Below are positions 42,884 to 52,481 of a stretch of DNA of 64,000 nt, piece by piece. The notes below the pieces were generated by a model. It was not told the origin of the DNA. It did no database searches and saw only the letters and a program-made list of their open reading frames with translations. Both the position numbers and the translations under genes were made by a program. This stretch comes from CAZMLC01 sp964567125 (GTDB lineage: Bacteria; Verrucomicrobiota; Kiritimatiellia; RFP12; UBA1067): the NCBI GenBank assembly GCA_964567125.1, contig CAZMLC010000001.1, positions 62,001 through 126,000 of the forward strand, in the 5' to 3' direction. The first letter of the stretch is position 1; the number at the start of each line of letters is the position of its first letter.

Positions 42884-43612
42884 ATGATCATTTTACCCGC
42901 TATTGATTTGAAAGATAACAAATGCGTGCGCCTGCAACAAGGCAAGGCGGACGCTGTTACGGTCTATTCCGATAATCCGCTCGCCCAGGCGCGTACCTGG
43001 GTGGAACAGGGCGCAAAGCAACTGCATGTTGTTGATTTGGACGGAGCCTTCCACGGTGAACCGCGCCATGCCCCAGTGATCGGTGAAATCATCCGGACGT
43101 TGCGGATTCCTGTTGAGGTCGGCGGTGGCTTGCGCACCGATGCGCAGATTGAACGCCTGCTCAACGAAGGCGTCGCACGCGCGATTATCGGTACGCGCGC
43201 GCTCGAGAGCCGCACGCTTGTGGCCGATCTGGTTAAGCGGTTCGGTGACCGTATTGCCGTAGGCATTGATGCCCGCGATGGATTCGTGCAGGTCAAGGGC
43301 TGGGTCGAGACCACACAGACCCAGGCGATCGATCTTGCGCAGCAGATGCAAGCCATCGGCGTCAAAACCATCATCTATACCGACACCGCGACTGACGGTA
43401 TGCTCGGCGGCCCTAATCTGCATGCGATGCAGCAGATGTGCTGCGCCGTCCCGCAGATCAACATCATCGCTTCCGGCGGTGTCAGTGCGCCGGAACATGT
43501 GACCGCGCTGAAAAAACTGGGGTGCACCAATCTCTTCGGAGCCATTGTCGGCAAAGCGCTCTACGACGGTAAAACAACGTTAGCCGCCATGCAGGCCGCT
43601 GCTGCACAGTAA
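42884..43612 (+). CDS. hisA: ProFAR isomerase (HisA)
   Basis: Fourth-step isomerase of histidine synthesis, a TIM barrel of 242 residues. MIILPAIDLKDNKCVRLQQG carries the first catalytic Asp, LHVVDLDGAF and VEVGGGLRT follow, and the second half repeats the pattern with YTDTATDGMLGGPNL and IIASGGVSA. Start has a weak ribosome site. The hisH and hisF genes, often adjacent, are not here. Confidence 0.95.
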   Translation: MIILPAIDLKDNKCVRLQQGKADAVTVYSDNPLAQARTWVEQGAKQLHVVDLDGAFHGEPRHAPVIGEIIRTLRIPVEVGGGLRTDAQIERLLNEGVARAIIGTRALESRTLVADLVKRFGDRIAVGIDARDGFVQVKGWVETTQTQAIDLAQQMQAIGVKTIIYTDTATDGMLGGPNLHAMQQMCCAVPQINIIASGGVSAPEHVTALKKLGCTNLFGAIVGKALYDGKTTLAAMQAAAAQ

Positions 43613-43618
43613 GTTTCT

Positions 43619-44899
43619 ATGAAAAACGTAAACATTACGGTTTTAAAGAATGGGGTCACCGTCGTCTCCTCGGCGATTGCCGATGCGGAGAGCGTCGCAA
43701 TCGGCATCTGGGCCGGCGCCGGCGGACGCCACGAACCTGCCGCGCAATCGGGGATCAGCCACTTCCTGGAGCATATGCTCTTCAAGGGAACACCGACCCG
43801 TTCCGCGCTGCAGATTTCACAGGCGATCGAGGGCCGCGGCGGTTATCTCAATGCGTTTACGCAGGAGGAGAGCACCTGCTACTACGCGCGCATTCCCCAT
43901 GAATTCATGCAACAGGCTGTCGATGTGCTGACGGACATGTACAGCAACGCCTCGATCAAGCAGGACGACCTCAACCGCGAACGCGCCGTGATCATCGAAG
44001 AGATCAAGATGTATCAGGATCAACCGCAAGCGTACGTCCAGGAACTCTTTCAGGATGCGCTTTTCACCAACCACGCGCTGGGACGCCCACTGGCCGGCAG
44101 TGAAAAGACGCTGATCCATCTGAATCAAGCCGAACTGCTGGCCTATCGCCAAAAGGCGTATGCGCCCTCCGCAACGGTTGTCGCCTTTGCCGGGCGCTTG
44201 GATCATGCCACCTGTGTCGCTGCTGTCGAGGCCGCGTTAGGCCGGGTGAAGAAAGATAAAGGCCTCCGCTTTAAGCCGACCGACGGCAAGACGCAGCAGC
44301 GCCCCTTTATCATGGCGCAGAAAGAGATCGCCCAGGTTCAGGCGGTTGCCGGCTTCCGCATCTTTGGCCGCCATGATGACCGCCGCTATGCGCTGCGCGT
44401 GCTCAACGGCCTACTCGGCGAAAACATGTCTTCACGCCTCTTCCAGTCGGTGCGCGAACGCAATGGGCTCTGCTATTCCATCAGCTCCTCATACCAGCTC
44501 TTTACTGAAACCGGTATCTTTGCCATCAGCGGCGGCTTTGATTCCCAACGCGCGGAAGCGGCCTTGACGCTGACCGCCAAGGAACTGCGCAAGGTCATGG
44601 ACAAAAAGATCGCAGCAGCGGAACTCAAGCGAACCAAGGATTATCTCCTCGGAACCTTCCGTCTCGGACTGGAGGGAACAGGTAATCAAATGCTTTTGCT
44701 CGGCGAGTCCGTCTTGAATTTCGGGCGCGTCATCCATCCGGAAGAGACCATTGCAGGCATTCAGGCTGTTACGGCTGCGGACATCCAGCAGCTCGCGAAT
44801 GATATTTTTAACCCCACGCGTCTCACGCTGGCGCTGGTCACACCGACGCAACAGCCGCAAACGCAGGAAACATGGTTACAGACCTTCTCGGTTTTGTAA
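43619..44899 (+). CDS. M16-family zinc peptidase
   Basis: Insulinase-type metallopeptidase (processing-peptidase-like); 426 residues, no signal peptide seen. HFLEHMLFKGT contains the inverted zinc motif HxxEH and a downstream Glu in ERAVIIEEIKMY completes the site. The C-terminal partner half (from about residue 215, GFRIFGRHDDRRYALRVL) has the conserved RNGLCYSISS. Single-chain member. Substrate unknown. It starts six bases after hisA. Confidence 0.9.
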   Translation: MKNVNITVLKNGVTVVSSAIADAESVAIGIWAGAGGRHEPAAQSGISHFLEHMLFKGTPTRSALQISQAIEGRGGYLNAFTQEESTCYYARIPHEFMQQAVDVLTDMYSNASIKQDDLNRERAVIIEEIKMYQDQPQAYVQELFQDALFTNHALGRPLAGSEKTLIHLNQAELLAYRQKAYAPSATVVAFAGRLDHATCVAAVEAALGRVKKDKGLRFKPTDGKTQQRPFIMAQKEIAQVQAVAGFRIFGRHDDRRYALRVLNGLLGENMSSRLFQSVRERNGLCYSISSSYQLFTETGIFAISGGFDSQRAEAALTLTAKELRKVMDKKIAAAELKRTKDYLLGTFRLGLEGTGNQMLLLGESVLNFGRVIHPEETIAGIQAVTAADIQQLANDIFNPTRLTLALVTPTQQPQTQETWLQTFSVL

Positions 44900-44916
44900 C
44901 CGGGAGCGTCTGGCGC

Positions 44917-45729
44917 ATGCGTCTGTTACTCTATAATATCCAATACGGTACAGGACGTCTCCGCCGCTTTGCGTGGCTCGAAACACTGCGCAAAACCACG
45001 CGTCACTTCGACTACATCGATCGCTTTGTCAAGGCTGCCGATCCGGATCTGATCGGACTCGTCGAGGTTGACGCCGGTTCCTACCGCAGCCGCAAACGCA
45101 ACCAGGCTGCCGAACTCGCCAAGAAATTCGGGTACACGCAATGCCATCGGGTCAAATACCCGTCACAAAGTCTCGGCAGGCGCCTCCCTGTCCTGAACAA
45201 GCAGGCCAATGCGGTTTTGTCGCGCCTGCCACTCACGCACACCGCGTTTCACGATTTCACCATTGGCTTTAAAAGCCTCGCCATCCGCGTTGAAACGCAC
45301 GCCTTCACCTTCTTTCTTGTCCATCTGGCACTCGGGCCGCGGACGCGTCACAAACAGCTCGACGAACTGGTTCATCTGATCCGTTCCGCGACCACACCGG
45401 TCATTGTCGCCGGCGATTTCAACACCTTGAGTGGTGCCCACGAGATGAAGCACTTTTTAAAAGCAACCGGCCTTGTCAGCGCCAATCATGAACATCAGCC
45501 GACCTTCCCGAGCTGGAGCCCCAAAAAAGAACTCGATTTTATCTGCCACGATCCGCGCATCAAACCCCTGCGTTTCCGCGTTCCGCGCATCCGCATTTCA
45601 GACCACCTCCCCGTCCTCCTGGATTTTGAACTCGCCCCATCTCCCGCACGCCATCCGGATGCGTGTGCGGATAACACACCGAACAGCAAGGAGCAGCATG
45701 ATCACATCCCTTCAAAACGCCATGCATGA
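44917..45729 (+). CDS. Endonuclease/exonuclease/phosphatase-family protein
   Basis: EEP-fold phosphodiesterase of 270 residues. RLLLYNIQYGTG is the N-terminal metal motif, LIGLVEVDAGS carries the catalytic Glu, VIVAGDFNTLSG the Asp/Asn pair and RISDHLPVLLDF the closing Asp-His. ATG 44917 has GGGAG about nine bases upstream and begins at the family N-terminus. It overlaps nothing essential; the M16 stop is 17 bases upstream. Could act on nucleic acid or a phosphodiester lipid; no evidence for which. Confidence 0.85.
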   Translation: MRLLLYNIQYGTGRLRRFAWLETLRKTTRHFDYIDRFVKAADPDLIGLVEVDAGSYRSRKRNQAAELAKKFGYTQCHRVKYPSQSLGRRLPVLNKQANAVLSRLPLTHTAFHDFTIGFKSLAIRVETHAFTFFLVHLALGPRTRHKQLDELVHLIRSATTPVIVAGDFNTLSGAHEMKHFLKATGLVSANHEHQPTFPSWSPKKELDFICHDPRIKPLRFRVPRIRISDHLPVLLDFELAPSPARHPDACADNTPNSKEQHDHIPSKRHA

Positions 45730-46048
45730 ATCGCGTCCCGCAATGCGCGGGGGTCGCGGAACCGTTGAACTTGACCACTGGTTTAAACCCGAGCACTTCG
45801 GTGCAAAAGTTCGCCTCTGCACGCGCATGACCCTGCCGCCCGGTGCTTCCGTCGGCAACCATACCCATGATGCCGAGGATGAAGTCTACATCGTCCTCGC
45901 GGGTTCCGGACGCATCCTTGAGGCTGGTAAATGGCGCGACATCCACACCGGCGATGCGATCCTCACCGGCAAAGGCGGCTCACATAGCGTGGAAAACAAC
46001 ACGGATGAACCGCTCGTCATTGCCGCGATCATCATGCAATACGCCTAA
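45698..46048 (+). CDS. Cupin-domain protein
   Basis: Small cupin of 116 residues. GNHTHDAEDEVYIVLAGSGR has the metal-binding histidines and glutamate of cupin motif 1, and SHSVENNTDEPLVIAA resembles motif 2. AAGGAG lies four to five bases before ATG 45698, and the start is 32 bases inside the end of the EEP gene. Function within the family is unknown. Confidence 0.8.
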   Translation: MITSLQNAMHESRPAMRGGRGTVELDHWFKPEHFGAKVRLCTRMTLPPGASVGNHTHDAEDEVYIVLAGSGRILEAGKWRDIHTGDAILTGKGGSHSVENNTDEPLVIAAIIMQYA

Positions 46049-46057
46049 GAGCCCATC

Positions 46058-47173
46058 ATGACGCTCATCCCCAACACCCTTCTGCTCCCTGCGCAAACCA
46101 CGGCGCAAGCAGGCGCTGTCCAGCACCTGCTTCCGCAGGCGTACGCCCAGTTCGGGGCGCACGGCATGATCGTCCATGGCCGTTCGCTCAGAGAATCCGG
46201 TAAGCTCGCGGCCATTATGCGGCACGCGCCGTCCGCGCTGACCTGCGCGACCTGGGAGCACACCGGCGGTGAACCGACGGTACAGCAGGTCGACGCCTTG
46301 CGCGCAATCCTCCGCGAAGCGCGCCCGCACTGGGTCGCGGCCATCGGCGGCGGCAGCGTGCTCGACCTCGCCAAAGCTGCGGCAGGCCTCGCGGCTGCCA
46401 CAGAACCGACCGCGTATTATCAGCGCAATCCCTCCACGATTCCCATGGCCACCCTGCCTCTCATCGCGGTACCGACTACCGCGGGAACAGGCTCGGAGGC
46501 CACGGTCGTCTCCGTGCTCACCGACCCTGAAGCGGGACTCAAACAATCCATCCGTCATGCTTCGCACATGCCGAAGATGGTCATTCTCGATCCCGATCTT
46601 CTGCAGGGGACGCCGCCTGCGACCGTGGCAGCCGCAGGGCTTGACGCCTTTATCCAGGCGTTTGAGTCGCTGACCAGCCGCTACGCGACGCCCTGGACGC
46701 GCGCGCTGGCGGAATGCGCCCTGGTGCGCATCAGCCGGAACCTGCTGCCGCTTTATCGCGGCGACTGCGCGGCCGCTGCGGAGATGCTCGAGGCCAGCTA
46801 TATCACAGGCATGGCCTTCTCCCATTCGCGTCTCGGCGTGATCCACGGTCTCGCCCATCCGCTCGGCGCCCGTTTCCATGCGCCGCACGGACTGACCTGC
46901 GCCTGCTGCCTCAAAGCCTGTCTCGCCTTCAACAAGGAGCGCATCGCCGACGATATTGAGCGCATCAAAAGCATCTACCAAGTGGATGTTGAAAAACAGG
47001 TCAGCACCTGGCTGACAGCCATGTCGCTCACGAATCCTTTCCAGGGAGGGATCATCCACGACATGGATGCGTTGATTGCAGAAACATTAGCCTCGGGATC
47101 GACCGCCGCGAATCCGCGTCCAGTCACTGCGGAGGACGTAATTCAGCTGGTGCAGCAGATTACGCGTGCGTAA
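46058..47173 (+). CDS. Iron-containing alcohol dehydrogenase-family protein
   Basis: Group III metal-dependent dehydrogenase, 371 residues, cytoplasmic. GGGSVLDLAKAAAG (NAD binding) and AVPTTAGTGSEATVVSV are the classical blocks. The Fe ligands are expected in GLDAFIQAFES and in HGLAHPLGARFHAPHG with three histidines. Not matched to a specific substrate. Nine bases after the cupin gene; co-transcription is likely. Confidence 0.88.
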   Translation: MTLIPNTLLLPAQTTAQAGAVQHLLPQAYAQFGAHGMIVHGRSLRESGKLAAIMRHAPSALTCATWEHTGGEPTVQQVDALRAILREARPHWVAAIGGGSVLDLAKAAAGLAAATEPTAYYQRNPSTIPMATLPLIAVPTTAGTGSEATVVSVLTDPEAGLKQSIRHASHMPKMVILDPDLLQGTPPATVAAAGLDAFIQAFESLTSRYATPWTRALAECALVRISRNLLPLYRGDCAAAAEMLEASYITGMAFSHSRLGVIHGLAHPLGARFHAPHGLTCACCLKACLAFNKERIADDIERIKSIYQVDVEKQVSTWLTAMSLTNPFQGGIIHDMDALIAETLASGSTAANPRPVTAEDVIQLVQQITRA

Positions 47174-47198
47174 TCTACCTTAGCATGAAAGTTCCAGC

Positions 47199-47227
47199 TT
47201 GCGACCCTCGCTCGACAACGGTAAAAT
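47199..47227 (+). promoter_or_regulatory. Promoter of the DUF2723 gene
   Basis: TTGCGA (47199-47204), exactly 17-base spacer, TAAAAT (47222-47227). AAGGA follows ten bases before the ATG. Confidence 0.6.
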
Positions 47228-47257
47228 ACGTCACACAACTGTAAGGATGATTGAGTT

Positions 47258-50200
47258 ATGATTAAGAACGTGCTTTCAGGTGATCTTCGTAAAGGGGCTT
47301 TTTTCCGTCGCGTCGATTGGGCTGCTTTCTGGACGGCAACAGTCATTGCGTTCATCGTCTATTTCTACACGGCCGCGCCTTCGGTCACACTGGAAGATTC
47401 GGGCGAACTAGCAACCGCAGGATGTAACTGGGGCGTTCCCCATCCGCCTGGATATCCGATCTGGACGATCATCGTAAATTTCTTCGCCTGGGCCTTCCAG
47501 TGGGTCACGTTCCGCGGACAACCTACACCGGCCTGGTCGATCGCTGTGTTCGGTTCGGGTCTCTTCGGCGCGCTCGCAGCTGGTTTTTCGGCGATGTTGA
47601 TTACACGTTCCGCTTCGGATATTTTAAAAGACGTCTATTCGCACACGCCGGAGTACAATGAAGAGCAGAACAACGAACTCTGCTGGGCCGGCGGCGTCGG
47701 GGCCAGTCTGGCTTTTGCCTTCAGCCCCTGCATGTGGTCGCAGTCCACCATCTGCGAGGTTTACTCCCTCAACGCCTTCTTTCTGACCTGGATCTTTCTG
47801 CTGACCTATCGCTGGATGCGGCGTCCCTCGGACAAGATCCTGTGGTTGCTCGCGTTTGTCTTTGGTCTTGGATTGACCAACTATCAGGTTCTCCTGCTGG
47901 CAGCCATTCCCCTGCTCATCACCGTCTTTCTGCGCAACATCAGCCTCTTCCGCGATTTCCTGCTCATCGGCATTCCGGTGCTCTTAACCGCGCATGTGCT
48001 GCAGATCGGGGCGGAGCTTCCCGCCATGCCTGGAGGAAACGGACCCGCATATGCAAAATTCGACGCGTTGAGCACGGTCGCCGTCCCCTCCCTGCCGATG
48101 CTCGTGATCGCAACGGTCCTAGCGCTGGCAGCGTTGTTGCTCGCGATTCACTTCCGCGGCGGACATGCGCAGAATCAGCATCCTCTGTTTGCACGCAATC
48201 CGAAGACGCCGATCCTGATCGTAATGGGCCTGCTGGGAATGTCCGCAATACTCGCCTTTCTCTCCTCGGCCTTCAGCACGTCCACGGCGCTCGCGCCGGA
48301 TGACCGTCCTCTGGCGCAGCCTACCATCTACCTCAGCGTCGTGGCGCTCATCCTGCTTGTTTTCGCGGTTTGCACCGGTGCCGTGCTCGCAACAGACAGC
48401 AGTGCGAAAAAGAAACAGACACCGTGGCTGGTCGCCGCATGCGTCGTCTGCGGTATCCTGCTGATCCGCCTGACCAGCCTTGCCAGCGCGCCTATGCCCG
48501 CGGGCTACGCGGGTCTTCCCTTTGACTGGACCCTGCCCAATGTGGTTCTTTTCGCGGGAATCGCAACGCTGCTGCTGATCAGCGCAACCCTTCCCAATGG
48601 AATCTTCTTTGCACTGGCTGTTTCAGCCGTGCAAATCTCGATCTATGTTTTGCTCAACAAGGGGCTTCTGAACGGACTCACCCATCCCTGCACCTGGTGG
48701 TTCTGGTGGCCGATCATCTGGAATTTCATGCTGCTCGGTTTTGCGTGGCTCATGCTGCCCCATGGACGGACGGTGGCGCTCACCGCATTCTTCTCCGAAC
48801 TCGGCTGTTCGTTCTACATTTACATGCCGATCTCGTCGGACACCAACCCGCCCATGAACTGGGGCTACCCTCGCACGTGGGAGGGCTTCAAGCATGCCAT
48901 CATGCGCGGTCAATATGAGAAGATCGCGCCTGCCGATGTGTTCAACAAGAAATTTCTTTTCCAGCTGGGTGCCTATTTTACCGACTTGCGCGTGCAGTTT
49001 ACCTTGATCGCCGCTACGCTCGGCTTTATTCCATTTTCACTGTGGCGCATCAAGGCCGCAGGTAAAAAGATCCGCGCCCTCTATGTGGCCTGCGCCTGTT
49101 ATCTGGTGACGGCACTGCTGGTGCTCGCCTCGGAGCTCTACCGTGGCGAACCGATCCTGCGCTTGGACAAACTGCTCATCGCGGTGATCCTGCTGCTCTC
49201 GCTGATCGGCATCGCGCTCTTTGTGTTGCGGCAGCTCCAAGCCTTCGTGATCCACACCTGGGAGGCCAAAAACATCTCAGAAAGCCTAACCGTAGGCATG
49301 ACGCTTACGGGAAGTGCGCTGCTCCTCGTCTTTTTCGTCGCGGCAGGTCTGATGCGGCTCCTCGCCCCAACCGATCATGCCGTGCTGCCGGCCGGTGAAA
49401 AAGTCGCCATCGCCGGGCTGGCCCTGCTGCTCGTCGCGCTCTTCCTTGCCGGCTGGTATTTCCTGCATCGCTCCGCGGAGAAAAAGATCGGGTTCGATTC
49501 CGAAATCCACGAAACGTCACAGCAATGGTTGCTGGCAACCGGCGCCGCCTTCCTCGTCATGAGCGTTCTGATGGTCGTTTTGGCCGATATCAAGGGTGAC
49601 CTGCAGGATATGTTCATCCAAAAGGTGAAGTTTGTCAGCTCGCACGGTCTCTTTGCCATCTGGATCGGCTATGGCTTGGTCTTTGGTTTGGAAATCGCCA
49701 ACCGCCTGTTGCGTTTTCTGGCAACCAAGTCGGCGCTGGTTCTGCGGTTCCAGAAACAGATCCGCACCCTGCTGCTGGCCATGGGGATCATGGTCTGCTT
49801 GATCCCGGTCTATGAGAACTTCTGCAACGAGTATCTGGTTTTCTCGACCAGTGCTGCGGAACAGACCGACCACGACTTCGGCTGGCAGTTCGGCAACTAC
49901 CAGCTGCGCGGTGCGGAGGCGATCGCAGAGGAACTCGAGGCGGATCAGGAACCCCTGCCCGACCCGCTCTATCCGCCGGCCATGGAGTTCGGCGCCATCT
50001 TCTTTGGCGGCACCGACCCTGGGCGCTTTGTACCCACCTACATGATCTACTCCGCCAACGTGAGACCCGATGTCTTTCTGATTACGCAGAACGCGCTGGC
50101 GGACAACACCTACATGGCCACCCAGCGGGCGATTATGGGCGATGATGTCTGGATTCCGACGCCGGAAGACAGTTCGCGCGCATTCCAGATCTACGTCGAC

Positions 50201-51385
50201 GAGGTCAACTCCGGAAAACGGCCGAAAAATGCGGCGCTGACCATTGAAAATGGACGCGTACAGGTTAGCGGCGCGCTCGGCGTCATGGAGATCAACGGCA
50301 TTCTGTGCGACATGATTTTCGCCAAAAACAAGCCGCGTCACGCCTTTTATGTTGAGGAGAGTTACGTCATCAACTGGATGTATCCCTACCTCTCTCCGCA
50401 CGGACTAATCATGAAGATCAACAACGACCCCGTGCAGTTGAGCCCTGAGCTGGTTCGTCAGGATATGGATTTCTGGGACTGGTACACGCGCCACCTGTTG
50501 CGCCGCTGGGAATTCCGCCGCGATTTGCCGGCGCAGAAATCCTTCTCCAAGCTGCGCAGTGCAATTGCGGGGCTCTATGCGACGCGCGGATTGCGCAACG
50601 AAGCCGAACGCGCATTTCAGGAATCCAGAACGCTCTACCCGGTCAGTCCGGAAGCGAATTTCCGCCTGATCCAGGAGGTGTTGCTTACACAGTCGCGGCA
50701 CGATGAATCGATCCGCATCCTGAATGAGTTCAACCTCAAGGATCCGAACAACGACCGCGGTCCGGGATATCTCGATTTTATCAAACGCGTACGCGAGATT
50801 CAGCAGCGTGTCCAGACGCTCTCCGCGAAGGTGCGCGCCAAACAAGCCTTGACGGCGGATGAAACCTTCCAGCTGGCCATGGGATATCGCGAACTCGGTC
50901 AAAATGAAGCCGCCGCGCTCCATTTTGAGCAGCTGCTCACCATCGCCAATATTCCGCCGGAAACGCTGGTCGAAATCGCCGGATTCCTGGGCGGCGTCAA
51001 TCGCATTCCCAGCGCTGTCCGCGCCGCAGATCTGGCCATGAGCCGACTCGGTGCAAACCCCAATCCGGCTTTGCTCATGACCCTCGTGCAAGTCTATGCG
51101 ACGGCAAACCAGCCTGACAAAATGATTCCGCCGCTCTCCACCTACCTTAAACTCCAACCGGGCGACTGGAACGCCTGGCTCGAGATGGCCACGCTGTATG
51201 CCTTCAAGCAGCAGCAACAGCAGATGATCTATGCGTTGCAACGCGCCATCGATATCGGCAAGAATGCGGCGTTACAGCGCATTCAGGAGCATCCGATTCT
51301 GAAGCAGGCTATCCCGGCCCTACAGCAGATGTACCAGCAGCAACAGAGCGGACTTGGTTTGCAACCTTTGGGACCTCGACGATAA
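47258..51385 (+). CDS. DUF2723-family giant membrane protein with TPR C-terminus
   Basis: 1375 residues. The N-terminal part (about 25-470) holds repeated hydrophobic segments and LEDSGELATAGCNWGVPHPP followed by GYPIW, the DUF2723 signature related to glycosyltransferases with a C-fold (TMEM260-type). A middle membrane region and a soluble region follow. The last ~270 residues look like TPR repeats (RNEAERAFQESRTLYPVSPE, YRELGQNEAAALHFEQLL). A lipid-linked sugar transferase modifying exported proteins is plausible, but no activity is shown. It has its own promoter and terminator. Confidence 0.83.
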   Translation: MIKNVLSGDLRKGAFFRRVDWAAFWTATVIAFIVYFYTAAPSVTLEDSGELATAGCNWGVPHPPGYPIWTIIVNFFAWAFQWVTFRGQPTPAWSIAVFGSGLFGALAAGFSAMLITRSASDILKDVYSHTPEYNEEQNNELCWAGGVGASLAFAFSPCMWSQSTICEVYSLNAFFLTWIFLLTYRWMRRPSDKILWLLAFVFGLGLTNYQVLLLAAIPLLITVFLRNISLFRDFLLIGIPVLLTAHVLQIGAELPAMPGGNGPAYAKFDALSTVAVPSLPMLVIATVLALAALLLAIHFRGGHAQNQHPLFARNPKTPILIVMGLLGMSAILAFLSSAFSTSTALAPDDRPLAQPTIYLSVVALILLVFAVCTGAVLATDSSAKKKQTPWLVAACVVCGILLIRLTSLASAPMPAGYAGLPFDWTLPNVVLFAGIATLLLISATLPNGIFFALAVSAVQISIYVLLNKGLLNGLTHPCTWWFWWPIIWNFMLLGFAWLMLPHGRTVALTAFFSELGCSFYIYMPISSDTNPPMNWGYPRTWEGFKHAIMRGQYEKIAPADVFNKKFLFQLGAYFTDLRVQFTLIAATLGFIPFSLWRIKAAGKKIRALYVACACYLVTALLVLASELYRGEPILRLDKLLIAVILLLSLIGIALFVLRQLQAFVIHTWEAKNISESLTVGMTLTGSALLLVFFVAAGLMRLLAPTDHAVLPAGEKVAIAGLALLLVALFLAGWYFLHRSAEKKIGFDSEIHETSQQWLLATGAAFLVMSVLMVVLADIKGDLQDMFIQKVKFVSSHGLFAIWIGYGLVFGLEIANRLLRFLATKSALVLRFQKQIRTLLLAMGIMVCLIPVYENFCNEYLVFSTSAAEQTDHDFGWQFGNYQLRGAEAIAEELEADQEPLPDPLYPPAMEFGAIFFGGTDPGRFVPTYMIYSANVRPDVFLITQNALADNTYMATQRAIMGDDVWIPTPEDSSRAFQIYVDEVNSGKRPKNAALTIENGRVQVSGALGVMEINGILCDMIFAKNKPRHAFYVEESYVINWMYPYLSPHGLIMKINNDPVQLSPELVRQDMDFWDWYTRHLLRRWEFRRDLPAQKSFSKLRSAIAGLYATRGLRNEAERAFQESRTLYPVSPEANFRLIQEVLLTQSRHDESIRILNEFNLKDPNNDRGPGYLDFIKRVREIQQRVQTLSAKVRAKQALTADETFQLAMGYRELGQNEAAALHFEQLLTIANIPPETLVEIAGFLGGVNRIPSAVRAADLAMSRLGANPNPALLMTLVQVYATANQPDKMIPPLSTYLKLQPGDWNAWLEMATLYAFKQQQQQMIYALQRAIDIGKNAALQRIQEHPILKQAIPALQQMYQQQQSGLGLQPLGPRR

Positions 51386-51405
51386 ATCAACGGCAATACC
51401 CGATG

Positions 51406-51447
51406 CATGGGGAAGGCGACAAAATCTATCGCCTTCCCCATGTTTTT
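51406..51447 (+). terminator. Intrinsic terminator after the DUF2723 gene
   Basis: A 14-base perfect stem (51406-51419 with 51429-51442), 9-base loop, followed by TTTTT (51443-51447). Confidence 0.9.
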
Positions 51448-51472
51448 CAGACACTGCACAAATAACGCAGAC

Positions 51473-51501
51473 TTGCACTTCGATGTAAGGAGGTATAAAC
51501 T
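51473..51501 (+). promoter_or_regulatory. Possible promoter of the amidohydrolase gene
   Basis: TTGCAC (51473-51478), 17-base spacer, TAAACT (51496-51501). Only 11 bases remain before the ATG, so the transcript leader would be about five bases. An AGGAGG lies inside the spacer, upstream of the expected transcript start. Confidence 0.42.
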
Positions 51502-51512
51502 AGGGTGCTTCT

Positions 51513-52322
51513 ATGAATCCGAAGCACGATGTTTTTGATTTCCATGTTCATCTCTACCCCGATGAACTCGCAGAAAAGGCCGTTTCCAATCTCTCAGAAA
51601 AATTCGGCAACCCGCCCTCCTTTGACGGCACGGTCCGCGATATGACACGCCTCTTGGCGCACAATCACTTTGGCGGAGCCTTGAATCTACCTGTCGCCAC
51701 AAAGCCGGATCAGGTCAGTTCCATCAATGCGTGGTCCATTGCGATCAATCACGCCCCAATCGCCAGTCTTGGCACAGTCCATCCGGACCAGGAGGATATT
51801 TCGCACACGCTCCGCTGCATCAAGCAGGCCGGCCTACGCGGAATCAAACTCCATCCTGAATATCAGCGTTTTACCCTCGATGATCCGCGTATGCAGTGCG
51901 TCTGGGAAACCTGCCGCGCCGAAAACCTCTTTGTGTATCTTCACGCAGGGGGCGAACGCGTCTTTACCCCGCCGTTCCATACCACACCGAAAGCGATTGC
52001 GCAGCTGCTCACGCACTACCCCGGCCTCACCGTGATCGCCGCGCATCTCGGGGGCTTCCAGATGTGGGATGAATCCGAACGTGAACTCATTGGCCACAAA
52101 CTCTATCTCGACCTATCGCATACGCTTTGCTGGATGCCTGACGCGCAAGTCTTCCGCATGATTCGCAATCACGGCGCCGATAAAATTGTCTTTGGCAGTG
52201 ATGCGCCGTGGCAAGACCCTGCAACCGTGCTCCAGGCATTTCTGCAGCTCCCGCTATCCGCCGCTGAACAGCGCGCGATTCTCTGGCAAAATGCACGCCA
52301 GCTGCTTAACCTGGCGTTTTAA
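51513..52322 (+). CDS. Amidohydrolase-family metal-dependent hydrolase
   Basis: TIM-barrel hydrolase of the amidohydrolase-2 type, 269 residues. DFHVHLYP has the N-terminal H-x-H metal pair (11 and 13), GIKLHPEYQR and AAHLGGFQMW carry the further histidines, and VFGSDAPWQDP the catalytic Asp. Cytoplasmic. Not matched to a specific reaction. It stands alone between a terminator and the giant surface protein genes. Confidence 0.85.
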   Translation: MNPKHDVFDFHVHLYPDELAEKAVSNLSEKFGNPPSFDGTVRDMTRLLAHNHFGGALNLPVATKPDQVSSINAWSIAINHAPIASLGTVHPDQEDISHTLRCIKQAGLRGIKLHPEYQRFTLDDPRMQCVWETCRAENLFVYLHAGGERVFTPPFHTTPKAIAQLLTHYPGLTVIAAHLGGFQMWDESERELIGHKLYLDLSHTLCWMPDAQVFRMIRNHGADKIVFGSDAPWQDPATVLQAFLQLPLSAAEQRAILWQNARQLLNLAF

Positions 52323-52463
52323 TCCGCCGGATTCCCCAGCCACGTCTCTGACGTGAACTTTCAGATATTTTTTTGTCCTTACAGTCATTTACTTTTTGCG
52401 ACCCATCCATTACTTTAGTTTCAATACTACAAACCGTGCAGATTGTTTTTTGTTTTGAAGTAG

Positions 52464-52481
52464 ACATGTACACCAACATGT
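52464..52481. promoter_or_regulatory. Paired ACATGT palindromes before the giant surface gene
   Basis: Two ACATGT copies (52464-52469 and 52476-52481), 12 bases start to start, in the 205-base non-coding stretch between the amidohydrolase and the next gene. The spacing of about one helical turn is operator-like. The rest of that stretch shows no clear promoter. Confidence 0.3.

Noticed and set aside
49517..51241. Two long minus-strand readings opposite the DUF2723 gene
   Set aside because: Antisense shadows; the plus strand has conserved domain and promoter, the minus strand neither.
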